Positions 45,321-56,031 of a stretch of DNA of 64,000 nt are shown here, piece after piece. A program made the position numbers and the translations under genes. Positions within the stretch are counted from its first letter, which is position 1; the number at the start of each line of letters is the position of its first letter. Source of the DNA: Pisolithus tinctorius (lineage: Eukaryota; Basidiomycota; Agaricomycetes; Boletales; Pisolithaceae); contig JANFAH010000014.1 in the NCBI GenBank assembly GCA_024663395.1, forward strand, positions 372,001 through 436,000, given 5' to 3'. Under the pieces are notes generated by a model. It ran no database searches. It was not told the origin of the DNA and was given only the letters and a program-made list of their open reading frames with translations.

Positions 45321-46411
45321 ATGGCTCAGTTCAAAGACGACGAGTTTTACATGACATTTGTCACTTTCCGAGTATGTCTCATCGACCAGCTCTAACGAAC
45401 GCGGGCTGATCACGTCTTCCAGGTGAGAGATTGCTTATTTAGGGTGCCTCGTCAAACCCTGGAAGCTCAGTCTCCTGTGTTTAAGGACATGTTTTTATTC
45501 CCACCTCCCCCTGATGAAGAGGTGGAGGGTTCGAGTGACGAGCGTCCGATTGCTTTGCCAGAAGACGTGGAAGTGGATGACTTCAGGCGGCTACTAAAGG
45601 TGCTCCTCCCGACTAGGTGAGAGCAGCGCATTTTCTTTTCCATTATGTACTGATCTATGTATGAAGCTTCTATGGCCCACGCCTACCGAAAAACGACCAT
45701 AACGGGTGGATTTCTGTCTTGAAGTTATCACGGATGTGGCAGATGGAGGAGCTTCACTGTTTGGCACTGAAGAATCTGAAGTATCCTGCTGGGTGGAAGA
45801 GTGCGACAGAGAAGCTTGCGCTTGCGTTGAAGCATGAAATCAATGCTTGGCTTGTACCTGGGATCAATGAACTAGCCCGGCGACCAGAACCAATTAGCGT
45901 CGAGGACACTCAAGTTCTCGGTTTGGAGACAGCTCTGAAGGTGGCTGCTGTGCGCGAAAGCCTAGTTCCTAATGGCCTTCGCCTCGCCGCGGGGAGTAGA
46001 GATGCAGCCAATGTAGACTTCACCGATGTCATTAGGGAAATTTTCAACCTTCCCGGTACGTCAGTACACAGTGATGCTTCTAATGCTGACCTGCGAGAGC
46101 AGTCAACACTCCAGGCCCGAGTCAGTGATGCCTGCAACTACAAGAGCTTCAAATGGCTTGACTCCGATGCGTGCCCTGCACAGCACACTGGCCACATCCA
46201 TGTTCAGTCTCGATATTCTATGGTGAACTTCCTACCCAAGCTCACGGTGCCACCCATGTCCTCTAGTGCCAATAATTGTGCTGGATTGATCATAGTTCTT
46301 GACATTAGATGGCAGGGGATGGTACTAGTTTCTTCTTGTTCAAACAGTTACTGCACGATTAGAAATTTACTCATCTTCCCTCCCTCCCTTGACGATGCCA
46401 GACCCTGGTAG
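45321..46411 (+). CDS. BTB/POZ domain protein, tandem copy 2
   Basis: Three exons (45321-45371, 45423-45616, 45667-46411) give 329 aa, with the same intron positions as copy 1. BTB region: VRDCLFRVPRQTLEAQSPVF, then DMFLFPPPPDEEVEGSSDE and FRRLLKVLLPT; next LSRMWQMEELHCLALKNL and EKLALALKHEINAWLVPGIN. The 3-prime regions of the two genes also match (tcctctagtgccaataattgtgct in both), so whole genes were duplicated. Copy 2 runs longer because its frame stays open past the point where copy 1 stops; the extra tail may be non-functional. Confidence 0.82.
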
Positions 46412-46831
46412 CGAAAAAAGTGACTAGGTTTCAAGAATGTTTGCCACACTGGCACTGCGATGCAGGAGTCGGGAATGGCAGGGTTTGAAACAAATGATTA
46501 TCTTCGTTCAACTGATGTCACCGACACCTGGGGCTACCGAGGTGGGTACTATGAAGCGTGTGGACGAGGACGCCAGCTTTTGGAAAGCGTGCCAACACTT
46601 GCTACATACTATTTACGGGCTAGTGGTTTTTCCTGCATACTTGTGCTCCAAACCAGCTCCAAACCATCAGGGCACGACGCGAACCCGCCAGAATGGACTG
46701 GTTTGGGTTGTCCGGCGACTTGATACATATACTTTGGCTATACCCATCACCATTATCATCATAAGCCCACCTTGACAGTGCCACGTCACGACTAGCGTAC
46801 GTCTCGCATCGCTTGTGTACTTATTTTTCCA
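46412..46831. other. Spacer
   Basis: No gene recognised; promoter of the phospholipase C gene at the right end. Confidence 0.5.
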
Positions 46832-48878
46832 ATGCTTGCATCGACAATAGCGTCCGTCAGCAAGTGGCTCCGAGGAACGAGGATGCCAGTAGAAAGAAGA
46901 CATGACGACATCCAACTGCTCTCCGAACACTTGGGTGTCGACACAGAGCTTAATATCAATCCACCTGTAGGTTACAGTGTCAGACTGAGCCCAGAAGTGC
47001 TCGCGTTTCTTGCGGACGAAAGCGTGGTAAGTTCTATGCTTATGTGCCTGTACTAATACAACCTGCGAGGTTAACCTGGGTACGCTCGTAGGACACCTTC
47101 GAACTTCTGCAACAAGCTGCAGTGCATGTACCATTCGTAGACGATACCTTCCCTTTGAGAAATTACTTCATCTCGTTCGTTTGTTTCTCTTTTTCTTTTG
47201 GGTGGCAACCGTTGACATTAATTCGATGCATGCGCAGGTCCTCGCATAATACCTATCTTGTTTCATGGCAAATCTTCGGGCGTGCTTCTGCTGAGGCCTA
47301 CACTCACGTGCTTTCAAGGAACGCACGATGCATTGAGATAGACGTCTGGTCCTCGTCCAAAGGTCCGATCGTTACTCACGGCTATACCCTCAGTCGAAGT
47401 GTGCCCTTTTCGTCCGTTTGCGAGGCCATCGGTGCCGCAGTTACTGCAGGCGGCAAAGAAGACACTCCGTCCGATGTTGGAAACGGTAATGTAAACGACT
47501 GGCCAGTATTCGTAAGCCTCGAGTGCCACGTTCCCGTGGAGAAACAGGACGAGATCGTGGAAATTATGAAGAAAGCGTGGGGTAGAAAGCTCGTCACGAA
47601 GGCCGACACTGCGAGTCTTCCACCAGGGGATATGGTTTCTCCCCGTGATTTGAAGGGACGCATTGTGCTTATGGTACGACGCCAACCCAGTTTGTTTTCT
47701 CTGCTTTTTGCTAAACATTAACGTGCAATTCCGTTGGCGTTTCACTCCACTACTACGCGGTGGGTACAGGTAGAATACTATCCTGACGATATTCGGAGCG
47801 ACACATCTGGGATGGCGCCATCTTGCGGGACTCCAATTCTTTCTGACTACGACCACTCTTCGTATGATGCAAACCCGCAACTCGTGAGTCCACATCGACA
47901 CGCCAAGATCGCAGAATCACTTGCAGACCTTGGATTCTATGCGCGAAGCATGAAACCCGATAAGGGTTGGGAACACACAGGTAGCGTATCCCCTTTTCGT
48001 TCGCAGGATGTCATAGTCAACGAGCATATAATTTTGTGTTGCCGAGGGTAGATTTTCCTGACCCACCATACCCTCCAAACCTAATGCTAAACGTCGACGA
48101 GACATCAATTGTCTCTCTGATGCCTCAGAAGCTCTCAGATCTCGTAATCAGCGCCGAGTGCTACCTTCGCCGAGTTTATCCGTCCGGCTTGAGACTGAAC
48201 TCGAGCAACCTGGACCCACTCAAAGAATGGCAGAATGGAACCCAGATAGCGTGTCTTAATTGGCAACATTACGATGAGGAAATGCAACTTAACGAAGGAC
48301 TGTTTGCAGGCACTATGGGTTATGTCGTTAAGCCGTCACAGGAACTGACGCAAGGCTCGCGGAACATACATTTCACTGGAGAAATCATAGGAGTTAGTTC
48401 CTGTAGGTTTCTCCCTCCTTGGATTGGGAGGGTTCTAATACACCTTTCCTTAACTCAGTACCTCTACCAGAGCGCCACGAAACCTTTTCGGCATACATCT
48501 CTGTTGAGTTACTCCAGGTAACAGGCCAACAGAGCTGGCGCACAGCTAAGGTGGAGTCCAGCGGTGTCGGGGGCGTGATAGATTTTACATGGAGAGAAAG
48601 CTTCGAATGGCAATTCAGCGCGGATGAATTTACATTCCTGAGGTTGGTTTTTGCGTGTAAACCGCTCCTTGCTCATCCTCACCATTCCTTAAAGATTACG
48701 GGTCTACCGGTCTGATGAATTTGGGCCGCACGAGTGTCTTGCGATCTTTTGTGGTCGGATCAGTCAGCTCCAACCAGGATGGAAGATAATACGACTATTG
48801 AATACGAAGGGTAAACACGTGGGTGCAACTGTGTTATGCCGCTTCGCAGTAACCGGTCCTGGGGCCTTAGAGGCCTGA
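46832..48878 (+). CDS. Phosphoinositide-specific phospholipase C
   Basis: Hydrolyses PIP2 to IP3 and diacylglycerol. Seven exons (46832-47026, 47092-47174, 47238-47673, 47770-47980, 48052-48402, 48459-48642, 48695-48878) give 547 aa. The X domain begins [20 protein letters not shown] with the first catalytic His. [20 protein letters not shown] carries the metal Glu/Asp and the second His, and [20 protein letters not shown] follows. The Y domain has [20 protein letters not shown] and [22 protein letters not shown]2-like tail follows ([33 protein letters not shown]). There is no PH domain and no obvious EF-hand. It is shorter than yeast Plc1, like the compact fungal PLCs. Confidence 0.92.
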
Positions 48879-48972
48879 GGGACTATGATGGAGAATATTC
48901 ATATCGATCTGAGCATACAGTACGGAATATACAACACATGTAAAGTATGGGTATGGGAGAACTTAAGATTCA

Positions 48973-50511
48973 TCAATTGATACCTGAGAGGTTACCCCCA
49001 GCGGCTCTCTCGATCGCCTTTTGAATGCTCTCCAGTTTCTTCTCTGCAGCATTTCCCCTGTCTCGGCCTCTTCCCTGTCTACTTGTGCCAGCTTCTTGTT
49101 CTTCGTCATCATCCGTAACCACCTCTCTCGAGCGCTCGACCATGAACTCTGCCATGAAGTTTGTGACGGCTTGTTCACCAACTTCACCGTGCGCACGGTT
49201 ACCCCAGCGCCATTCATATGCTTGATTCTCCTCAGCCGAAGCCTGGGTCGCTGCTGGAGCACGTCCCCGCTTCCCACCAGCGACCTTGTTATCACCGGGA
49301 CGGATACAATCAAGGTAACCCTGACGCATGAGATGATTAAGGAAGGCATCAATGGGCATGGCTTTGTGCGCTGCTTGCGTGTTCACGGGTACGACAGCGT
49401 TTGAAGGCAATCGCAATCTCTTGAGGTTAGCCTTGAGGTCCACTGTCACCGAGCATCAGTATCTACCAACCCCGACCAAAGTGCTCATTCACGAACCGTC
49501 TGACATCGTCTTTCCATTGACCAAAATCAACGCGAGAACAACGTACAAGATGCCCAGAGAGGCTAGCTGGTCACAGGTACTCCACGAAATAATACTCCCA
49601 TAGTGTCGAGGAAGTTCCTCCTCGACCTCCTCGTCGGGTCCAGCATCGTTCATTTGTTCTTCGAACAGTCGTTCATCGGTAATAGCCGCTTGTTCGATGA
49701 TCACGGGATCAAGAACGGATCGCAGTATGTATGTTCTTGACCCAGCTGCTGCAGCTATTCGTAGCGAGTAGTTAGTGTGGACGGCATAGGTATTAGTGAC
49801 TCGTAGGGGCGGAATAGAAGCGTATTATACACCCTAAATGGGTTCGGGGAACATACGACCGAGTGCATGATTAATGGCAAAGGAGGGCAGCAAAATTCCG
49901 GCCACTCTGACTACGTTCACAACGAAAGAGGGCACTTACCCCTTTTCTTCACACCAGTGGCATTGTGGGCTTCTTCATTCCCATCTTCGTCACGATGATT
50001 CCGTGACTGAAGTTCCACAAGTTCCATTCCAAATGTCTTGCGTAAGAGTTTTTGTGCCTTCTCCAAAACGGCTTTGAATTGCCGCGTATTGGACCCGAGA
50101 ACTATGAAGCCCATTGAACATTGTAAAGAGACACCGAAAGAAAGAAAGAAAGAAAGAAAGAAAGCACCTTTCTTGTTGATGTCTTCCCTACGCAATGGGA
50201 CGCGTTTTTGCTCCATGAAGAGTGCGAGCCTGGCTAAATCGCTAGCTTTCCTATCCAGCTCCTGAGATACGATGGGCCTTCGGCGATCAAGGACGGAAAC
50301 GGTCTGTGGAAGAACATACTGAATCCCCATTCGCTTGGCCATCGTCGACATCCACCCCGATATTCTCATCTCCAGCCCCTGGTTCTTCCTCCTCTTCCTC
50401 GTCATCACGGGGTTGGGCTCTGCGGCCTCTTCGGGTTTTCTGTGAATGGTACTGAGATGACTGTGGGTCTCTTTGTGACCTGTGTGATTGACTAGGACCT
50501 GCACGCGTCAT
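48973..50511 (-). CDS. NSE3: SMC5/6 complex subunit NSE3 (MAGE domain)
   Basis: DNA-binding MAGE-family subunit working with Nse1 and Nse4 in the SMC5/6 repair complex. Five exons (50511-50320, 50261-50168, 50101-49940, 49748-49497, 49442-48973) give 389 aa. An acidic leader (RDDEEEEEEPGAGDEN) is followed by ELDRKASDLARLALFMEQKR and VLGSNTRQFKAVLEKAQKLL, then KTFGMELVELQSR. The winged-helix half has RTYILRSVLDPVIIEQAAIT, LASLGILYVVLALILVNGKT and IDAFLNHLMRQGYLDCI, then AYEWRWGNRAHGEVGEQAV. A tetranucleotide repeat sits in intron 2. Divergent from the sugar transporter, with 186 bases between start codons. Confidence 0.9.
50136..50164. repeat. GAAA tetranucleotide microsatellite
   Basis: About seven uninterrupted gaaa units on the plus strand (TTTC on the coding strand) inside intron 2 of NSE3, just after the donor site. 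Confidence 0.85.
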
Positions 50512-50697
50512 TATTATGATTGCTCGGTCAGTAGGGCTCTAAACGCGCAACATGAATCACGGTGTTACGCGTGACGTGACAGAGCGTGTCATGCGGGTCC
50601 CCCTGAGTCCCCCGGCAGAAACTTGTTGACCGTCGGGGTTGTTTTCTCCCGTTAGCCGCTGGTCGTCTCCACTGACGTCAGTCACAGGTTTGCTGAT

Positions 50698-52980
50698 ATG
50701 ATGCAGGCATCTGTTTCTGGTACCTCATCGCTGATATTCAAAGATGTCGATAATTACCATGCAGGTTTCCTCGTTATATTGTCGTTCACGGGCTTCTAAC
50801 CCTATGTTATGGCAGGCGAGGACTACACGTAGGTTGGGTCACCATCATGCTGGCCCTCCTCGCGTCAATGGGTGGATTTATTTTCGGGGTGAGTCAAACA
50901 CTTCCAACTTCATCGAGAGCGATTCCGTAACAGAGGGTGTGCGACCTGGACAGTACGACACCGGGCAAATATCAGACATTGTTCTTATGAAAGATTTCCT
51001 CCTTCGCTTTGCAACATGTACGACGCCAGACGATTGCGCATTTTCTGATGTAAGGGAAGGTTTGATTGTCAGCCTTCTTTCCATTGGAACGCTTGTGGGT
51101 GCCCTCATGGGAGCCCCGTGGGTCTTAAAATCACATCAACCAGTCCTTCACTAACACTGACTTCGATTTGGCAGCATTGCGGATTGGCTTGGTCGTCGCT
51201 ATGCAATGACGACGGAATGTGGAATCTTTATCATTGGTGTAATCGTTCAAATCACCTCCACCCACGTCTGGCAACAGTTTGCTGTAGGGCGGTTCATCAG
51301 TGGATTAGGCGTTGGCGCACTCAGCGCCGCCGTTCCCATGGTTTGTTGTCCTTCATGGGTGTGCGAGGTACTATCGACACTGACTATTTCCACAGTACCA
51401 AGCTGAAACAGCTCCCCCACAAATTCGCGGTACCTTAACGTATGTAATGTTCATGGTTCGCTGGAGTGGAGGACTCATGACTGTCTAGGGCCACTTACCA
51501 GCTTTTCATTACCTTTGGGATTTTGGTTGCATGTACGCACTTTGATATCCTGGCGCAGGCTTTTGACTTTTATGCGCTCGAACAGACTGCATTTCAATTG
51601 GTGCAAGGTCAATTGCCCAATCTGGTTCTTGGAGAACTGTCGTAGGCATTGGTATCTTATGGGCCCTGATCCTCGGTATCGGCATATTATTCATGCCAGA
51701 AAGTCCAAGGAAAGTCCTATGGCAATGCGACATGTCCTGCTGAATCCAGTCATATCTTGCAGATGGCTCGCAGCTCACGGACGCATGGAAGAAGCGCAAG
51801 CATCCCTTGCCGTTACTCGTGGTATCCCTGCTAGCGAAGCATATAAACACCATTTCCTTCGTCGCGAGGCCGAAGGGATCAAGCAAAACGTCGAATATGA
51901 AAAGCACACGAAAGGTGGCTGGGTGGATTGTTTCAAACCCAAGGACAAAATTTTGTATCGCACTCTGCTTGGAATGAGCTTGCAGAGCCTTCAACAACTT
52001 ACAGGGGCAAACTACTTTTTCTACTATGGAGCTACGGTCTTTCTATCCGTCGGCCTTTCCGACCCGTACGTCACGCAGATTATATTGGGGACTGTTAATT
52101 TCGTCTGCACCTTCGGCGGTATGTATGTAATGGAAAGGGTGCGTCATCGTCCATTGGCATCCCCTTCACCCCTTTTCGAATCTCTTACATTTAGTTCGGA
52201 CGACGACGGCCCCTCATATGTGGAGGCGTGTGGCAATCTGCATGGCTGTTCGTATTTGCCTCTGCAGGCACAGCTGTCGACCCAGTCACGCATGTTGGCA
52301 TTGGAAAGCGTAAGGCCCATCTTTTTTTAAATTCCCAAACTACCTCAACCTCACCCCCACTGTCTGCAGTTATGATCGTGGCCGCTTGCCTGTTCATCTT
52401 GGGTTACGCGATGACCTGGGGACCGTAAGTACACTTTCCTGTACTACACGTATTTCTTGGCATCCATGACTTGTAGTGGCGTTTGGATATTGATTGGCGA
52501 GACGTTTCCTACCCGGACGCGCGCAAAACAGGCCAGTTTGTCTACAGCAGGGAATTGGATGTGGAACTTCTTGATCGCCTTCTTCACACCGTTCATCGGG
52601 AGCGCCATTGGTTTCAAGTATGGCTATGTGTTCGCAAGTGCGATATCTCTTCATTTGATACAGGTCATTTTTACTGAGCAAGTACTTTTAGGTTGCAACC
52701 TCCTCGGGGCCGTTGTCGTGTACTTCTTCCTCTATGAATCTTCTGATTTGACATTGGAAGAAGTCAACATGGTCCGTTGTCGTTTGACTTGGATGCCAGG
52801 TTTAAGACTTGATTGGGCACGCAGATGTATACCGACCCCACCTGCAAGCCGTGGGCGTCACGCCAATGGGCACCATCAGGTTACTCGTCGCGGCGGGATC
52901 TGATTGAAAAGGACAGAAGCGACGATTCAAACAACATTGAGGATGCTCAGGTGCAGAATATCACGGACGGAGCTGTTTGA
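50698..52980 (+). CDS. MFS hexose transporter
   Basis: Twelve-TM sugar/H+ symporter. Exons: 50698-50764, 50821-50888, 50954-51117, 51175-51340, 51396-51439, 51489-51532, 51586-51709, 51763-52138, 52195-52309, 52370-52424, 52477-52637, 52692-52771, 52825-52980; 539 aa. Signatures: ASMGGFIFGYDTGQISDI, IADWLGRRYAM, GRFISGLGVGALSAAVPMYQ with AETAPPQIRGTLTATYQLF, PESPRWLAAHGR, QSLQQLTGANYFFYYG, MERFGRRRPL, PTRTRAKQASLSTAGNW, FLYESSDLTLEEVNMMY. The C-terminal tail (YTDPTCKPWASRQWAPSGYS) fits fungal glucose/hexose permeases. The donor at 51710 reads ga instead of gt; without that intron the frame breaks. A second ATG at 50701 is equally possible. Confidence 0.9.
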
Positions 52981-53059
52981 AAATCTTGTGTACAGGATGA
53001 GATCTCCCCTTCCGACAACACTCTAGTCTAGTAGACTGTATCTTATCTAGGACGACCCC

Positions 53060-53067
53060 CAAAAAAA
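53060..53067 (-). terminator. Pol III oligo-T terminator
   Basis: An oligo-A run on the plus strand (T-run on the minus strand) starts a few bases after the tRNA 3-prime end, as expected for RNA polymerase III. Confidence 0.7.
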
Positions 53068-53071
53068 TTAT

Positions 53072-53162
53072 TCGGATACCGGGAGTCGAACCCGGAGCTG
53101 CTGTGCTCAACCTCCCGAAGCACGTTGAAAGACAGCCATGTTAGCCGCTACACCATATCCGA
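53072..53162 (-). tRNA. tRNA-Glu (TTC) with intron
   Basis: On the minus strand the acceptor stem TCGGATA pairs with TATCCGA. The D arm is TGGTGTAGCGGCTAACA. The anticodon stem GCTGT/ACAGC holds a loop beginning CTTTCA, so the anticodon is TTC (Glu). The T arm is CCGGG TTCGACT CCCGG. An intron of about 20 nt interrupts the anticodon loop after position 37, the usual place; the exact ends cannot be fixed by eye. CCA is not encoded, as normal in eukaryotes. Confidence 0.88.
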
Positions 53163-53362
53163 TTCATGGTTAGCTGACATCACAGACCCTCTTAACACTG
53201 AAACGGGTCCCCCACCCAATAAATCAGGAGATCCGGCACGCTATCCATGTTTGACCTAATACAACACAACAAGTAGTAGCATACAAAAGTTTCAGTACAC
53301 GTCATACATCTTATCATACATGCCAAATCATATAGAGTATCCACAATCACCGTAATAGTGTT

Positions 53363-55646
53363 TCAAGCAAATGCCAAGGCAGACCATGTCACTACAGCAC
53401 CTACCGCCATGGCTGCAGCAGTCTGTGCCACCGCCCCCATTGCCATCCGGACACGTTTGGGCTGCCTGAATGAATCAAAGCATATTTGGGCCATGGGAGC
53501 ATCCGTATTTGTCACAACGTCGTCCGTGTCCATTTTCTTCTCATGCTCGCCCGCATCCTCGTCCTCGACCCGTTTACGTTTCAGTGACTTGACGACCTGT
53601 CGTGCCACATAGCTAATGAGTGGACAAATTCTAGACCAGATAGTGAAAGCCATACCTCGACTTCAGTAGCTATTTCCTTCAACGCTTCCGTGCGAACCGC
53701 GTCGATCACCATCATCTTCTCTTCTATACGCTTTTCCGCGTCTTCCCGCAACGTCTTCATCTCTGTGGGGGATGTCAGCCCTCAATACAACATGCCAAAA
53801 ACGGCAGACAAACCAGTCACAAGAGAACCCAGCGCTTCAGCGCACGCCTTGAGATCACTCGTAGGGAATTCGGTGGGCTTTGGTTCTGGGTCGTCCAATC
53901 TATTTTTCAATGCATTTACTTGGGTTTGAAGGGTAGACAGCGACGCAATGTTGCGTTCCGCAAGGTTGAGGCGACAGAAGAGACGGTCCGACTCTGGCTC
54001 AAGCATGTCTACGTGGGTCTGAATGTCCATAACATCTTCTTCAGTAAAAGACTGTCGGCTTCTCAAATCGGAAATCGTTCCCTGCATTGCAGAAACCCGA
54101 TCCTATAAGTGGTACAGTCAGCGACGTTGCTCACAACAGCAAGCGTGCTTTTACCTCGATGATCTTGATAGATGCTCTTAGTTCGTTGCTGAGCCTCTCG
54201 GTTGTGGAACTCGTTCCGGGAAAACCAGATGGGGCAGGATGACAAGCATTGAATGGAGAAGTAAGGTGTCTCCCGAAAGGCGGTCCAACTGGAAAATATG
54301 TTGGTGGCGGGATATCCATGAAGTGGCAGGCATGAATTTCCGGGAACGAATCAGGCTCTCTTTCTTGGGTAGTGGCAGTTACAGTGCCTGTCTCTGCAGG
54401 CTCGGCAGGCGGAGGAGTTCCTACTGCTACATTATCGCTATCGTCCTTCTCCTTCTCGACGTCGTCTTCTGCCGGAGGATGTGGTGATTCAGAACGAGAT
54501 GACGGCCATGCACCAACAACTGGGGGCTCTAGAGGACGGGCTTCAGTTTCAGAGGTGGCCGACGGTGACGGTGTGGACATCTCCATTGGCGAATGCGATC
54601 GAGAATTCGAAACGGTGTCGACAACCACAATTGGTGGAGATGGTGTTCTAAGGTCCTCCGGCGAAGGGGAGGGTGTCACTAAAAACTCTGCTAAAGAAGG
54701 GAAAGTATCCTTGACAGGAGACGAATTTGATCCTTCGTTGGACCTGCAAATGTTGTGAATAAAGTACTTGAACGCAGGGATCTTGATATGCAGGGAATGC
54801 GTCCGGCTGGGTGAGGGAACGGAAACCTCTTCTATGTCAGAGTCACGATCATCGGACACTGAAGAAGATCCGTCGGAGTATGCGCAGAGGGAGGGCGATG
54901 AATATGGCGACGGGGTGTCGGGGTGCAACAGAGGGTGAAACAATCCGTAGCGGCCCGAGTTACTCCTAGTACGGGATATCAAGTCGGCCAAGGAGTTGAT
55001 AGGGGTCAAGGAGGGGCCAACTTGTGAGGCAATAAGCGACGGCTTCTCCTTCACTAGCTCTACCCTTGCAGTAACTGGAGGGACCATACTCGAACCGGAT
55101 CCTACAGCTTTGCCGAAGGTAATGATATCGCCATCTGCTAGGGGGGTTTCGATTTCAGCCTTGAGGGTTCTTGGAGCCCCTTCGCCCCTCAAAAGATGGG
55201 TTCCATGCCGCGAGTGGAGATCGATGATAGAAACCTATTGATCGCAGTGAGGATACTGTGGCGGCGCTGACGATGCAGAGCTATTACCTCGTTATCGGAA
55301 AACACCAACTTTGCATGCTTAGCGCTAACCACCTGGCACGCAAAGACTGCATTTTGATCATCATTTTCCTTTCTCATCGCTTTCTCTCCAGAGGCCGATT
55401 TGCGACCGATGTTGACGTAGCTTGACCGGGAGCGATGGAATGTAATTTCGTGAGCAGGTCTGTCGCCACACTTCTCAACATGCAGGGTTACTCCTATCCA
55501 GTAGGCGGGCATGAGAAGCGCCCGGGGGGAAGGGCAAGTACAGACTTGCCTGCGACGACACTTGGTGCCTCTGGTGCCTCGAGGAGGTCAGAAAGGGGCT
55601 TCGGTTGGGCCAGCTTAGTGCCCAAGTACTGGATCTCTTCTTCCAT
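53363..55646 (-). CDS. FHA-domain tail-anchored protein (SLMAP/Far9-like)
   Basis: Six exons (55646-55550, 55493-55288, 55234-54155, 54102-53814, 53762-53656, 53596-53363) give 670 aa. An FHA domain sits near the N-terminus: EITFHRSRSSYVNIGRKSAS, FACQVVSAKHAKLVFSDNEV, SIIDLHSRHGTHL, PLADGDIITFGKAV. A Ser/Pro-rich middle, a predicted coiled coil (SDLRSRQSFTEEDVMDIQTH onward) and a C-terminal hydrophobic segment (MAMGAVAQTAAAMAVGAVVT) ending AFA follow. FHA plus coiled coil plus tail anchor is the layout of SLMAP, Sordaria PRO45 and yeast Far9/Vps64, subunits of the STRIPAK/FAR complex. Assignment rests on architecture. Intron 1 has a GC donor (gcaagt). Confidence 0.75.
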
Positions 55647-56031
55647 GATGCCAACTCCAACCCTCTATCAGTAAATATGGAGCGGATAGCACGAAAGGGG
55701 GACTGCTTTGTAGGTGAGGGTAGGGATGAGAGTTGGGGCGAGTCACTCTGGCTGTGACTGGCAATGGGCTTTTATCACAAGTAACGCCTTATGCATGTGG
55801 ACCGTCACCTGACTTGGCTCCCCAAAAAAGCGGTGTTCCCTCCTCAACGACCCGACTGCACAAAGGGTACATACTAGAAACATTAGAGATATCGTAACAC
55901 CAGTCGCTGTAGTGGCATGTGAATGCAGAAGATCAGGGGCATGGGTAAAAGGGGCAAAAGACGGAATGCACGGGTAAGAAACAATCTGCAACGGTGGTAT
56001 CTATTGAACAACACAAAACATCTAGTGACCT
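55647..56031. other. Spacer between CDK1 and FHA gene
   Basis: Both flanking genes are on the minus strand; this holds the CDK1 terminator and the FHA-gene promoter. No gene recognised. Confidence 0.5.

Noticed and set aside
50136..50164. Short direct repeats as a possible CRISPR array
   Set aside because: Simple tetranucleotide run without spacers, in a eukaryotic intron.
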